Positions 25,771-35,290 of a stretch of DNA of 58,982 bases are shown here, piece after piece (the stretch's first letter is position 1; the number at the start of each line of letters is the position of its first letter). Position numbers and translations under genes: made by a program. The stretch comes from Acidobacteriaceae bacterium (GTDB lineage: Bacteria; Acidobacteriota; Terriglobia; Terriglobales; Acidobacteriaceae), in the NCBI GenBank assembly GCA_003152695.1, contig PMAT01000058.1, forward strand, positions 1-58,982. Reading direction: 5' to 3'. A model generated the notes under the pieces. That model worked only from the letters and a program-made list of their open reading frames with translations. It had not been told where the DNA came from and ran no database searches.

Positions 25771-26883
25771 TTAGTTTCGCAGAACCGAGGCCAAGGGCGC
25801 GAGAGGCAAATGAATCACCAGTCGGGTGCCGGCGGCGGTCTGGCGCTGCAGCGAGCCGCCGATCGCCTCCAGCCGTTCGCGCATGCCGCGCAGGCCGTTG
25901 CCCTCCGGAGTATCGGCGCCGCAACCGTTGTCGGCAATCTCCAGAGTGCATAGCCGTTCGTCGCGCGCGAGGCGAACACTGCAGGTTTGCGCCTGGGCGT
26001 GGCGCACCACGTTGGTCACGGCTTCACGAAGCGCCAGGGCAAGCACGGTTTCCTGCGCCGGGCTCAGGAGGACCTCCGAGGCTTCGCAGTCCACGGTGAT
26101 GCCCGCGGTTTCGAGCGTCTGGCGGGCGCGCAGGAGTTCGGCGGCGAGTCCCTGGCCACGATATCCGCTGATGGCTTCGCGCACGTCGGCCAGCGCGGCG
26201 CGCGAAGTGTGCTCTACGTCTTGCATTTCCTGCTTGGCGCGCTGCGGGTCGCGGTCCACCAACTTGCGCGCCAGCTCCGCCTTCAGGGTTATGAGCGACA
26301 GCGTGTGTCCCAGCAAATCGTGCAGGTCACGTGCAATGCGCTCCCGCTCGGCGACCTTGGCGAGATGTTCAATCTCGTCCTGCGCGAGTTGCAGCTTCTC
26401 CGACGCGCAGTGCGAGACCGCCCCGAAGTGGTTTCCCAGTCCCACCAGGATGATCAACAGCAGCATCGAACCCCAAAACTCCACGGGCAGATGCAGGCGG
26501 TGCACGTAAAAGGCAAGGATGACGACCTCGAGCGCGATGAGCCCAACTACGCGTCGAAGACTGGTGGTGAAACCGGCAGCCGCGCTCGCGTAGATGAGTA
26601 GGCCCACACCCCCACCATTGAAGGGAATAGCGATCGCTGCCATCGCGATCATCGCGGCAATCGCAAAAAGCCTGCGCGGTTCGGGGCGAGAGAACGAATA
26701 CAGATACAGGAATACGAAGAGAAGACCGTACAGGGTATTCCCGATCCACAGCAACGGCCCTGCATGTCGCCATATCGGGTCCACGAAGAACCAGATCATG
26801 AAGGGCAGCCATATGATTGGCATCCACCGATGGCGGGCATGGTTAGGATAGATTTTCCACCAGATTGTGCGAAGGTTAGCCAT
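25771..26883 (-). CDS. Membrane sensor histidine kinase (DesK-like, HisKA_3)
   Basis: 370 residues from the ATG at 26883. About five transmembrane helices (from about residue 21 to 150) are followed by a coiled linker, the HisKA_3 phosphoacceptor ERERIARDLHDLLGHTLS and a HATPase domain (REAVTNVVRHAQA; DNGCGADTPEGNGLRGM). The many-helix input domain without a periplasmic loop is that of DesK-type kinases that sense membrane state. Longer in-frame starts exist upstream, but that DNA encodes a separate small protein in another frame. The order ABC ATPase, permease, small protein, kinase, regulator recalls Bacillus yvfRSTU and bacitracin-type detoxification modules. Confidence 0.88.
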   Translation of the reverse strand: MANLRTIWWKIYPNHARHRWMPIIWLPFMIWFFVDPIWRHAGPLLWIGNTLYGLLFVFLYLYSFSRPEPRRLFAIAAMIAMAAIAIPFNGGGVGLLIYASAAAGFTTSLRRVVGLIALEVVILAFYVHRLHLPVEFWGSMLLLIILVGLGNHFGAVSHCASEKLQLAQDEIEHLAKVAERERIARDLHDLLGHTLSLITLKAELARKLVDRDPQRAKQEMQDVEHTSRAALADVREAISGYRGQGLAAELLRARQTLETAGITVDCEASEVLLSPAQETVLALALREAVTNVVRHAQAQTCSVRLARDERLCTLEIADNGCGADTPEGNGLRGMRERLEAIGGSLQRQTAAGTRLVIHLPLAPLASVLRN

Positions 26884-26897
26884 CGTCTGCTCGGTTC

Positions 26898-27059
26898 CTA
26901 TTGTTGTCTGGAATGGGTCTTGGGCACAACCGTGTACCAGATCACGGCCACCGCAGTAATCGCCGCGCTCAGCCAATTCCAGTGGCCACTGAGAGTGAGC
27001 GCCGTAAAGATGACCATGGCCACAGCCCAAACGATCCATTGCGCAGTTTTGCTTTTCAT
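26898..27059 (-). CDS. 53-residue two-helix membrane protein
   Basis: A small open frame starting MKSKTAQWIVWAVAMVIF and ending TVVPKTHSRQQ. It has an excellent ribosome site (GGAAGG, 7 nt upstream) and two hydrophobic segments (about 8-22 and 27-46) separated by SGHWNW, with basic residues at both ends, so both ends should be cytoplasmic. It stops 14 bp before the kinase start, so the two are likely co-translated. No family recognised. It could be an accessory subunit of the kinase or of the exporter, or a phospholipase_D-nuclease-N-like small anchor; none of this is shown. Confidence 0.75.
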   Translation of the reverse strand: MKSKTAQWIVWAVAMVIFTALTLSGHWNWLSAAITAVAVIWYTVVPKTHSRQQ

Positions 27060-27116
27060 GATCACCTTCCGGTTCGACTCTAGCGATCGCCTGTCAAATT
27101 CGATAACGGCCTACAT

Positions 27117-27143
27117 CAACTGGCAACTGATTACTGACAACTG
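27117..27143. repeat. Short degenerate repeat CAACTG
   Basis: Three copies of CAACTG (27117, 27124 and 27138) with an intervening TTACTGA, in the 89-bp gap between the permease gene and the small membrane protein gene. Confidence 0.5.
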
Positions 27144-27148
27144 CATTC

Positions 27149-27967
27149 TCACCCATACAACTTGCCTTCATCCCGCCAGTAGCCCCAGGCGGCCAGTCCC
27201 AGGCAGATCAGGCTGAACGACAGCAGACCCTCGACGTGCGGCCAAGTGGAAGCCGGTACCATCCCCATGCCGACCACATTCAGTGCAAGCTGGCTCATGT
27301 GGAAGGCAGGCAGGAAGTTGGCGAACACCCGCAATCCGTGGGGTAGCATGAAGAGCGGGATCCACAGCCCAGAGCAGAACGCCATCGGCAAGTAAATCAG
27401 ATTGACCACCGCGGGCGCGGAATTCGGTTTCGCGAAGTATCCGATGGCCAGCCCCATCGAGCTGAAGGGAATCGAACCTGCAACCAGAATGCCGACCAGG
27501 CGAGCGGCCGTCGCCAGTGGCAGGCGCACGCCACCAAAAGCCGTCCCAACGGCAAGCAGCAGAAGCATGATCACCGTACTGAATACGACGGCCGAGAAGA
27601 GCTTGGCAAAGAAATAGGCGGCAATCGGCATGGGCGAAGCGTGCTTCACTTGCAGCCAGCCCTGACCGCGCTCAATCGCCAGGCTCACGCCGAAACCGAA
27701 CAGCGAGACCGCCATCACCCCGAAGCATCCCATGGTCGCCAGCATGTAGACCGCGGTTTCATTGCGGTTTACAGGGTTTCCCGATCCCAGGACGATGCCA
27801 AACAATACGTAGAACATCAGCGGAAATGCGACCGTCGAAATCGCATACACCGGGATGCGTACATTCTTCAGTAACTCGTACTTCGCTTCCTTGTAGAAGA
27901 GCGCGATGGTTCTGGCCGGCGAGCGGCGGGTCACGGCAAGCGTGGCGGGAAACGTGGTGGCAGCCAT
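27149..27967 (-). CDS. ABC-2 type transporter permease
   Basis: 272 residues with six hydrophobic helices (about 45-63, 75-98, 118-140, 150-172, 180-200 and 237-258). Signature segments NPVNRNETAVYMLATMG and the LPHGLRVFANFLPAFH loop are typical of ABC-2 permeases that export drugs, peptides or lipids. It pairs with the ATPase gene immediately upstream (spacing of one base between stop and start). A half-size permease, so a dimer is expected. Confidence 0.88.
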   Translation of the reverse strand: MAATTFPATLAVTRRSPARTIALFYKEAKYELLKNVRIPVYAISTVAFPLMFYVLFGIVLGSGNPVNRNETAVYMLATMGCFGVMAVSLFGFGVSLAIERGQGWLQVKHASPMPIAAYFFAKLFSAVVFSTVIMLLLLAVGTAFGGVRLPLATAARLVGILVAGSIPFSSMGLAIGYFAKPNSAPAVVNLIYLPMAFCSGLWIPLFMLPHGLRVFANFLPAFHMSQLALNVVGMGMVPASTWPHVEGLLSFSLICLGLAAWGYWRDEGKLYG

Positions 27968-27968
27968 G

Positions 27969-28925
<957 letters not shown>

Positions 28926-29021
28926 GGTTCGCTCCCGTGGCGCCCGGTTTTCTTCGGCCCACGCTGGCGATCATCGGTCATGCCAAACTCTGGCGGTAGT
29001 GCGGATTGTCAGCGATGGAGG

Positions 29022-29035
29022 GTGACAAATGTCAT
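29022..29035. promoter_or_regulatory. CRP/FNR-like imperfect palindrome
   Basis: GTGAC-AAAT-GTCAT, related to the two sites at 29257-29292, about 100 bp upstream of the ABC ATPase start. Orientation of the controlled gene is not certain. Confidence 0.4.
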
Positions 29036-29256
29036 GGAGGCGGCTGTACGCGGTGGCTCTTTCAGCGGTGGCGATCAGCTATCAGCTTCAAGGGACAGCG
29101 GATAAAACCCAAGCTCTTAGGTTATGGCAAGATCAGTCTACTGCTGCCCTCAACAGAAAGCCTCGGGTCTAACACGCCAAGGCCTTTCTTTTCAGTTAAC
29201 TTGCTGGTTGCCCGATCAGGGTGCGATTCGCCGTCGCATCCAAAATAGTCCTCCGG

Positions 29257-29292
29257 GTGACCTCTGTCACATTTGCAAGTGATAGCAATCAC
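29257..29292 (+). promoter_or_regulatory. Tandem CRP/FNR-like operators
   Basis: Two perfect inverted repeats, GTGAC-CTCT-GTCAC (29257-29270) and GTGAT-AGCA-ATCAC (29279-29292). Both fit GTGA-N6-TCAC and their centres are 22 bp apart, about two helical turns, so two dimers would bind the same face of the DNA. Confidence 0.55.
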
Positions 29293-29319
29293 GGCTCGTG
29301 GGACACCCTAGAGGCGACA

Positions 29320-29331
29320 CTTACATGTAAG
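29320..29331. promoter_or_regulatory. 12-bp palindrome CTTACATGTAAG
   Basis: A perfect self-complementary dodecamer 72 bp before the first gene of the CoA-transferase/oxidoreductase operon, probably an operator for a second regulator or part of the leader RNA. Confidence 0.45.
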
Positions 29332-29403
29332 AGTGAGGGGCCCGGAGCCAAAGCGCCGCACCCTGCCTTATGCGACCGTCGGCCGAGGGGGGAGAGCTCT
29401 ACC

Positions 29404-29871
29404 ATGTTGCTTGCATACCGCCTAGTAAAGCTGATCGAGAGCCATTCCGACGGGTTGGCCCGCAGCCTGCATGACCGTTATCGCCAGTGCGATAAGTGCA
29501 CGGCCTATGCCAACGTGCCTGACAGCGAGCTCACCGAAAAAGTGTATGACGTGTATCGCCATCTGGGCGAATGGCTGCTGGGCAAGACCGAGGCCGATAT
29601 AGAAAGCCGTTACTTGGAAGTCGGCGCGCAGCGGGCGGCACAAGGCGTGCCCATTAGCCAAGTGGTCTGGATGATTTGCCTGGTCCGCGAGAACCTTTGG
29701 GACTACCTGCAAAAACACGCTGAACTGGAGCATCCGGCAGAAATCTTCGGCGAGATGGAACTGCTGGAGATGCTGGACAAATTCTTTCATCTTGCCATTT
29801 ACTACGCCGCGCTGGGGCACGAGCGTGCCAGCGCCGGCTACTCCGTGAAATCGGAAACGGTTTCGGCTTAA
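29404..29871 (+). CDS. RsbRD N-terminal-like regulatory protein
   Basis: 155 residues, all helical, without a signal peptide: MLLAYRLVKLIESHSDGLAR, then VYDVYRHLGEWLLGKTEADI, RYLEVGAQRAAQGVPISQV and VWMICLVRENLWDYL. This resembles the RsbRD N-terminal domain, a globin-fold-like sensory module normally fused to a STAS domain or kinase; here it stands alone. Two cysteines (CDKC) might bind metal. It opens the operon with the CoA-transferase (16-bp gap), so it may modulate or sense the state of that metabolism. The domain assignment is moderate. Confidence 0.6.
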   Translation: MLLAYRLVKLIESHSDGLARSLHDRYRQCDKCTAYANVPDSELTEKVYDVYRHLGEWLLGKTEADIESRYLEVGAQRAAQGVPISQVVWMICLVRENLWDYLQKHAELEHPAEIFGEMELLEMLDKFFHLAIYYAALGHERASAGYSVKSETVSA

Positions 29872-29887
29872 AAAAGGATTCGGGTCT

Positions 29888-31216
29888 ATGTCCTGGATTG
29901 ATCAATACCGCAGCAAGCTGGTTACGGCGCAGGAGGCGGTATCTTGCGTGGAGTCGGGAATGCGAGTGTACATCCACCCCGGCTGCGCCGAGCCGGAAGC
30001 CCTGGTCGAAGCCCTGATCGGCCGCGCTCCCTTCGTGAAGGACGTAGAGGTTATGCACCTGCTCACCATGGGTGCGTCACCCTATTGCGTGCCCGACATG
30101 GCGCCGCACTTTCGCCACAACGCACTGTTCGTCGGAGGCAATGTGCGCGAGGCGGTCAATGATGGCCGCGCTGACTACACTCCAATCTTCCTTGGCGAAG
30201 TGGAAGCCTTGTTTGAAAGCGGCGAGATGCCGATCGATGTCGCCTTCATCCAGGTATCGCCGCCCGATTCCCACGGCTACTGCAGCTTTGGCGTCGGAGT
30301 GGACTGCACGCTGACCGCCGCCAAGTGCGCCCGCTATGTGGTTGCCCAGGTCAATGGAAATATGCCTCGCACCTACGGCGACAGCTTCATCCACGTCAGT
30401 GAAATTGACGCCATCGTGGAGCTCTCGCGTCCGCTGTGCGAACTGAAGGTGCAACCCAGTTCGGAGCTGTTCCGGGCCATTGGCGGGCGGGTGGCATCGT
30501 TGATCGAAGACGGCGCTGTCCTACAATGTGGGATTGGCGGCATCCCCGACGCCGTCCTTCCCAACCTGATGGACCGCAAGGACCTCGGTGTGCACACCGA
30601 ACTGCTCTCCGACAATATTATTCCGCTGATCGAGGCGGGTGTTGTCAATGGGCAGCGCAAGAACTGGAAGCCGCGCAAGGTCATTCTCGGCTTTGTGCTG
30701 GGCACCCGGAAGCTATTCGAGTTCATCGACGAAAATCCCATCTTCGAGTTTCACCCCTCGGCCTACACCAACGATCCCTTCCGCATCGCGCAGAATGATC
30801 GCATGGTAGCCATCAACTCGGCCATCGAGGTGGATTTGACGGGGCAGGTGTGCGCCGAGTCGATCGGGTCGCACTTCTACAGCGGCTTTGGCGGGCAGCT
30901 TGATTTCATCCGCGGATCAGCGCGCTCGAAGTATGGCAAGCCGATTATCGCGCTGCCGGCGACCGCCAAGAACGACACCGTATCGCGGATCGTCCCGCGC
31001 CTGGCCGATGGCGCTGGCGTTCTGACTACGCGCGCCGACGTGCACTACGTGGTCACCGAATATGGAATTGCTTATCTCCATGGACGGACCATCCGCCAGC
31101 GGGCCGAGTCGCTGATTCAGGTAGCACATCCCAAGTTTCGTGACGAGCTTTACGACTATTGCGAGCGCCAGCGCTGGTTCCAGCGCAACGCTTGCGCAGC
31201 GGAAGTGAGAGGGTAA
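29888..31216 (+). CDS. Acyl-CoA:carboxylate CoA-transferase (Cat1/AbfT-like)
   Basis: 442 residues of the acetyl-CoA hydrolase/transferase family. The catalytic Glu238 in GVHTELLSD forms the glutamyl-CoA thioester, and the C-terminal domain has CAESIGSHFYSGFGGQ and TEYGIAYLHGRT. The protein most resembles 4-hydroxybutyrate or acetate/butyrate CoA-transferases. Next to a 2-oxoacid:ferredoxin oxidoreductase it could move CoA from the acyl-CoA product to acetate or succinate, conserving the thioester energy. Substrates cannot be read from sequence. Confidence 0.88.
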   Translation: MSWIDQYRSKLVTAQEAVSCVESGMRVYIHPGCAEPEALVEALIGRAPFVKDVEVMHLLTMGASPYCVPDMAPHFRHNALFVGGNVREAVNDGRADYTPIFLGEVEALFESGEMPIDVAFIQVSPPDSHGYCSFGVGVDCTLTAAKCARYVVAQVNGNMPRTYGDSFIHVSEIDAIVELSRPLCELKVQPSSELFRAIGGRVASLIEDGAVLQCGIGGIPDAVLPNLMDRKDLGVHTELLSDNIIPLIEAGVVNGQRKNWKPRKVILGFVLGTRKLFEFIDENPIFEFHPSAYTNDPFRIAQNDRMVAINSAIEVDLTGQVCAESIGSHFYSGFGGQLDFIRGSARSKYGKPIIALPATAKNDTVSRIVPRLADGAGVLTTRADVHYVVTEYGIAYLHGRTIRQRAESLIQVAHPKFRDELYDYCERQRWFQRNACAAEVRG

Positions 31217-31227
31217 GGAGCGCAACT

Positions 31228-31515
31228 ATGTCATCGCAACCGCGCGGTTATGTGATCATCGATGCGGAAGAATGCAAAGGGTGTGGCCTGTGTGTGGACT
31301 CGTGCCCGCCCGAGTGCCTGCTGCTGGCGCCGGAGCTGAGCAAGTATGGCGTGCATCCGGCGCAGTACACCGGCGAGGATTGCACGGCTTGCGGGGCTTG
31401 TTTTTACTGCTGCCCTGAGCCGGGAGCCATCACGGTGGAGCGGCTGATTCCGGTCAAAGCCGCAACCGCGGCCATCCCGAAAAACCAGGAGGTGACCCGT
31501 GAGGCAACTCTGTAA
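31228..31515 (+). CDS. 2-oxoacid:ferredoxin oxidoreductase, delta (ferredoxin) subunit
   Basis: 95 residues with two 4Fe-4S motifs: [15 protein letters not shown] and [15 protein letters not shown]. It passes electrons from the TPP site to external ferredoxin. Start at 31228 has ribosome site TAAGGAG. It overlaps the next gene by 17 bp. A short Ala/Thr-rich tail follows the second cluster. Confidence 0.9.
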   Translation: MSSQPRGYVIIDAEECKGCGLCVDSCPPECLLLAPELSKYGVHPAQYTGEDCTACGACFYCCPEPGAITVERLIPVKAATAAIPKNQEVTREATL

Positions 31516-32551
31516 GGGCAATGTGGCCATCGTCAAAGGCGCGGTGCTGGCGGGCTGCCGGGCTTTTTATGGATATCCCATCACTCCCGCCAGCGAAATC
31601 GCGGAGTACGCCGCACTTCTGATACCGGAAGTCGGCGGCACCTTCTTGCAGGCGGAGAGTGAAGTTTCGGCCATCAACATGGTGTACGGCGCATCGTCCG
31701 CCGGCATGAGGGTGATGAGCGCTTCGTCCGGTCCCGGACTGAGCCTGATGCAGGAAGGCATTTCCTACATCGCTGGATCCGAGTTGCCGTGCGTCATCGT
31801 TGACGTAGTGCGCGGCGGACCCGGCCTGGGCAACATTGCACCCGAGCAGAGCGACTACTTCTGCATCGTGAAGGGAGGCGGCCACGGTTGCTATCGCAAC
31901 ATCGTGCTCGCGCCCTCGTCAGTGCAGGAGATGTTCGATCTCACCATACTGGCCTTCGACCTTGCCGATCGCTACCGCAATCCGGTGATGATCATGACCG
32001 ATGGCTACGTCGGCCAGATGATGGAGCCGCTGGACATCAAGATGCGCAAGATTGAGCAGCCGGAAAAAGACTGGGCGGTCAAGGGCAACGCGGAGACGAA
32101 GAAGAACGTGATCACCTCGATCTTCCTCGAATCCGATGTGCTGGAAGCGCATGTTAACAAATTGGAAGCCAAGTACCAGCTGGCGCAGGAGCTGGAGACC
32201 CGCTGCGAAGAATATCTGACGGAAGATGCCGAGGTGTTGCTGATTGGGTTCGGCATCGTGTCGCGCGTGCTGCGTTCCACCGTGGACCAGTTGCGAGCCC
32301 AGGGGGTAAAGGCGGGCCTGTTCCGTCCCATCACGCTGTGGCCCTTCCCCTCACGCGAGCTCTGTAAAACGGCAGAGCATGTGAAGTCGGTGATGGTGGT
32401 CGAGTTGAACACCGGAATGATGGTGCAAGACGTGAAACTGACGCTCAACGGCACGGTGCCGGTAGAGTTCTATGGACGCACGGGCGGCAATGTTCCCGCG
32501 GCGGAAGAAGTTACCGCGCAGGTGTTTGCGCGCATGTCGGCCTTAGTGTAG
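31499..32551 (+). CDS. 2-oxoacid:ferredoxin oxidoreductase, alpha subunit
   Basis: 350 residues. The pyrimidine-binding domain carries [10 protein letters not shown] and [17 protein letters not shown]; the C-terminal domain II begins near [14 protein letters not shown]. Fits the alpha subunit of 2-oxoglutarate or 2-ketoisovalerate:ferredoxin oxidoreductase (KorA/VorB). GTG start with a perfect ribosome site AGGAGGTGA, inside the end of the delta gene, so translation is coupled. Oxidative decarboxylation of a 2-oxoacid to acyl-CoA with reduction of ferredoxin is expected. Confidence 0.9.
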   Translation: MRQLCKGNVAIVKGAVLAGCRAFYGYPITPASEIAEYAALLIPEVGGTFLQAESEVSAINMVYGASSAGMRVMSASSGPGLSLMQEGISYIAGSELPCVIVDVVRGGPGLGNIAPEQSDYFCIVKGGGHGCYRNIVLAPSSVQEMFDLTILAFDLADRYRNPVMIMTDGYVGQMMEPLDIKMRKIEQPEKDWAVKGNAETKKNVITSIFLESDVLEAHVNKLEAKYQLAQELETRCEEYLTEDAEVLLIGFGIVSRVLRSTVDQLRAQGVKAGLFRPITLWPFPSRELCKTAEHVKSVMVVELNTGMMVQDVKLTLNGTVPVEFYGRTGGNVPAAEEVTAQVFARMSALV

Positions 32552-32609
32552 GACGTTGGTCCCCCATTCTTCTGCCGCAGTTGCGGAAGGGTGGCTACGA
32601 GGAGGAATT

Positions 32610-34064
32610 GTGAACGGCTACGAAGTTATCCATGAGAAATCGCCAGCATTCTATGATCGCTACGAACGCAAAGGGGAGCTTCAGCAGCAGACACATTACT
32701 GCCCCGGTTGCGGACACGGCATCGTCCATAAGCTGATCGCCGAAGCGCTCACCGATCTTGGTCTTCAGGACCGAACCGTCCTGGTGAGTCCCGTTGGTTG
32801 CTCGGTCTTTGCCTACTACTACTTCGACGTGGGCAATGTGCAGGTGGCGCACGGACGCGCGCCCGCCGCAGCGACCGCGCTGAAGCGTTCGCATCCCGAG
32901 TCCATCGTGATTGCATACCAGGGCGACGGCGACCTGGCAGCCATCGGCACCGCGGAAATTGTGCATGCCGCCAATCGCGGCGAGAACATCTGCGTGTTTT
33001 TCGTCAACAACTCGGTCTATGGCATGACCGGCGGGCAAATGGCGCCGACTTCGCTGATCGGCGAGGTGACCACGACTTCGCCCTGGGGACGCCGTGCCAG
33101 CAACGAGGGCTTGCCGCTGCACGTGTGCGAACTGCTGGCCGCGCTGGAGACCCCAACCTACATTGAGCGGGTCGCGCTGAATGACATGAAGAACATCATG
33201 AAAGCCAAGCGCGCGGTGAAAAAGGCCCTGCAGATTCAGAAAGACGGCGGCGGCTTCTCGCTGGTGGAACTCCTTTCGCCGTGCCCGACCATCATGAAGA
33301 TGGATCCCGTAGTGGCGCGCAAATGGGTCGGCGAAACCCTGGTGAAGGCGTTTCCGCTGGGCGTATTCCGCGACCGCAAGCCGGAGTTGCCGCCCGATCC
33401 GAAGATCCCGGTGAAGACCGTCGCCGAAGCGCTGGAAGTGGAGGAGGGCGCTCCGGAAATCGCATCCCCACGCCGCCATCACACCCGCGACCTGACGGTG
33501 AAGATCGCCGGCTTCGGCGGGCAGGGCATCCTGCTGATGGGGCAGTTGCTGGCGGAAATGGCCCTGCGCGAGCACATGGAAGTAAGCTGGCTGCCATCGT
33601 ACGGTCCGGAGATGCGCAGCGGCAGCGCGCACTGTCACGTTTCGCTGTCGCACGAGCGCATCGGCTCGCCGGTCATCTCGCAACCCGAAGTGCTGGTTGC
33701 GATGAACGAACTCTCCCTGCATAAGTTCGCAGCCAGCGTGGTTTCGGGTGGACTGATCCTCTACAACCACACCGAGCTGCCCGTGGGCTTCAGTGCGCCA
33801 CAGGCGCGGATCGTGTGCGTGCCGGCGTCGGAGATTGCCGACCGCTTGGGTTCGGCCAAGGTGGCCAATGTGGTGATGCTGGCGGCGCTGCTGGAGGAGA
33901 CCGAGTGTTTGCCCGCCGAGTCAGCCATTTCGGTGCTGGAGGCGACGGTGAAGAATCCCAAGCTGCTCGAACTCGACCGCCAGGCCATGAAAGCGGGACG
34001 CGATTACGTGGACACGGAAATTGAAGTGGGCGCGGTCTCGCAGCCCGACGGGTACTCGTACTGA
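32610..34064 (+). CDS. 2-oxoacid:ferredoxin oxidoreductase, fused beta-gamma subunit
   Basis: 484 residues. Residues 1-290 are the TPP-binding beta subunit: HYCPGCGHGI (cluster ligands), GDGDLAAIG and the VNNSVYGMTGGQMAP TPP/Mg motif. After a linker (about 280-305), residues 305-484 are a complete gamma subunit: KIAGFGGQGILLMGQ, SYGPEMRSGSAHCHV. Beta and gamma are separate genes in most bacteria. The start is a GTG at 32610 with a strong ribosome site GAGGAGGAA; an upstream in-frame start is less likely. Substrate could be 2-oxoglutarate or a branched 2-oxoacid; the four-domain complement is then complete in three genes. Confidence 0.9.
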   Translation: MNGYEVIHEKSPAFYDRYERKGELQQQTHYCPGCGHGIVHKLIAEALTDLGLQDRTVLVSPVGCSVFAYYYFDVGNVQVAHGRAPAAATALKRSHPESIVIAYQGDGDLAAIGTAEIVHAANRGENICVFFVNNSVYGMTGGQMAPTSLIGEVTTTSPWGRRASNEGLPLHVCELLAALETPTYIERVALNDMKNIMKAKRAVKKALQIQKDGGGFSLVELLSPCPTIMKMDPVVARKWVGETLVKAFPLGVFRDRKPELPPDPKIPVKTVAEALEVEEGAPEIASPRRHHTRDLTVKIAGFGGQGILLMGQLLAEMALREHMEVSWLPSYGPEMRSGSAHCHVSLSHERIGSPVISQPEVLVAMNELSLHKFAASVVSGGLILYNHTELPVGFSAPQARIVCVPASEIADRLGSAKVANVVMLAALLEETECLPAESAISVLEATVKNPKLLELDRQAMKAGRDYVDTEIEVGAVSQPDGYSY

Positions 34065-34092
34065 AAAGCTCGCAGTGAGCAGTCAGCGAAAG

Positions 34093-34130
34093 CCGTCTCC
34101 GCTCGCCGTCCTAGGCGGAGACGGTTTTTT
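34093..34130 (+). terminator. Intrinsic terminator of the oxidoreductase operon
   Basis: A perfect 10-bp stem CCGTCTCCGC / GCGGAGACGG (34093-34102 with 34115-34124) followed by six T. The rest of the gap up to 34394 shows no supported gene. Confidence 0.9.
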
Positions 34131-34394
34131 GTGGGAGCCGACCAACGCTTCTGCAGTTCCGAAAATAGACGGTCCACTCGCACCTTGTAATTCCTTACAT
34201 CCCCACGCCAGCCCAGCGAATCCAATTTCAAGTCTGGAAGGCGACTCCTTTTCTCGATCGCTCGGGCACTGGCCTCGTCTCCGGGTAGGCGGCACGAGTG
34301 GTGGCGGGGGTTTTTACCGTTTCCTCCCCTTAAGTCCGGCCGAAGCAGAACGGTGTCAGGCAGGACTACATCACTCGTTTGTCCGCGCCAAAAC

Positions 34395-34697
34395 TCAACG
34401 CGCCAGCCCGCTCAGGAAAGCGGCCAGAAGGATCAGCACCATGACGGTGCGCCAGCGTCTGCCTTCGGGCAGCGGGCCGCCGCCGGAGACACGAGGCGGG
34501 ACCCAGAAAAGGGCCACCACCGCCAGAATCAGCGCGGGCACAAACAGGAATGCTAGCAAAGCATATTGCGCCTTGCTCTGCGAAAACAGCCCGCCTTGTC
34601 GCAAAGGCGATGCCAAGGTACTTCCCAAGAACCAACACAATATCGCGCTGCCCAGTTCTGCAACCGCGCCAAGAATGCGTAGTATGAGAGGCGTCAT
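34395..34697 (-). CDS. Small membrane protein of unknown function
   Basis: 100 residues with three hydrophobic helices (about 4-25, 44-67 and 82-97) and a loop PPRVSGGGPLPEGRRWR. No family recognised. It stands between two unrelated genes on the same strand. Composition is protein-like and helices are well formed, which is the main support. Confidence 0.5.
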   Translation of the reverse strand: MTPLILRILGAVAELGSAILCWFLGSTLASPLRQGGLFSQSKAQYALLAFLFVPALILAVVALFWVPPRVSGGGPLPEGRRWRTVMVLILLAAFLSGLAR

Positions 34698-34789
34698 CGT
34701 GATCGATAGCAGTGTAGCAGTTCGACTGCAGCCAGCCGAAGCACCCTACTGGGAGCAGACTCCAGGTCCGGCGGATGGTCGGCTGGGTT

Positions 34790-35290
34790 CTAGCGCGTCG
34801 CCGGTGGGCTCGGCGCCGCAACTCTCATCACCTTCCACGGTTTCAGCTTGGGCATCCCGGGAGGCATGGACATGGCGCTCATTCTGAGTTCGGCGGTGGT
34901 TTCGCCCGTCAGCCGCATGGTGAAGCGGTCCGTCTCGTTGGTGTCCGGGTTCTTCGTGGTCAACAGCAAGCCGTCATTGTTGAGGGCCGCCTCTTGGATG
35001 ACCTCGGTGACCTCAGTGTCGCCCACGCTCTTGAGTTCGCCCGCGTCGTTGAATTTGAGGTCATTCGCGCGGCGCAACGACCCGGAAAGCTGTTGGCCCT
35101 GCAACGCCAACTGCACGGTCAGCCACGGACGCTCCTCAAAAGTTCCAACCCAGGTGCCAGCGTAACCCGCCAAGGGCGACTTTTTCACGGGCTGGTTCGG
35201 TGTCGTCGGCCGTGGGGCGGTTTGCGACCAGCCGACACTACTGAGCGCAAGCACTATCATGATTGGAATCGCCAGACGCTTCATCGACAT
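34790..35290 (-). CDS. Exported protein of unknown function
   Basis: 166 residues from the ATG at 35290 (MSMKRLAIPIMIVLALSSVG, signal peptide, then SQTAPRPTTPNQP linker). The mature part begins PLAGYAGTWVGTFEERPWLTVQLALQGQQL and continues in alternating strands up to TTAELRMS, resembling small lipocalin-like or META-like beta-barrels that open with GTW-G. The C-terminus is PSPPATR. No catalytic residues recognised. An in-frame ATG two codons downstream is equally possible. Confidence 0.55.
   Translation of the reverse strand: MSMKRLAIPIMIVLALSSVGWSQTAPRPTTPNQPVKKSPLAGYAGTWVGTFEERPWLTVQLALQGQQLSGSLRRANDLKFNDAGELKSVGDTEVTEVIQEAALNNDGLLLTTKNPDTNETDRFTMRLTGETTAELRMSAMSMPPGMPKLKPWKVMRVAAPSPPATR

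Larger units (their letters stand above)
28926..29403. other. Divergent regulatory region with four palindromes
   Basis: 478 bp between the ABC exporter operon (minus) and the 2-oxoacid oxidoreductase operon (plus). No gene is supported. The palindromes listed separately account for its main structure; the ribosome site GGGGGAG of the plus operon lies near 29386. Confidence 0.5.

Noticed and set aside
34021-34887. A 288-codon plus-strand frame over the terminator and two minus-strand genes
   Set aside because: It overlaps the oxidoreductase gene end, a strong terminator and better-supported genes, and its composition is not protein-like.
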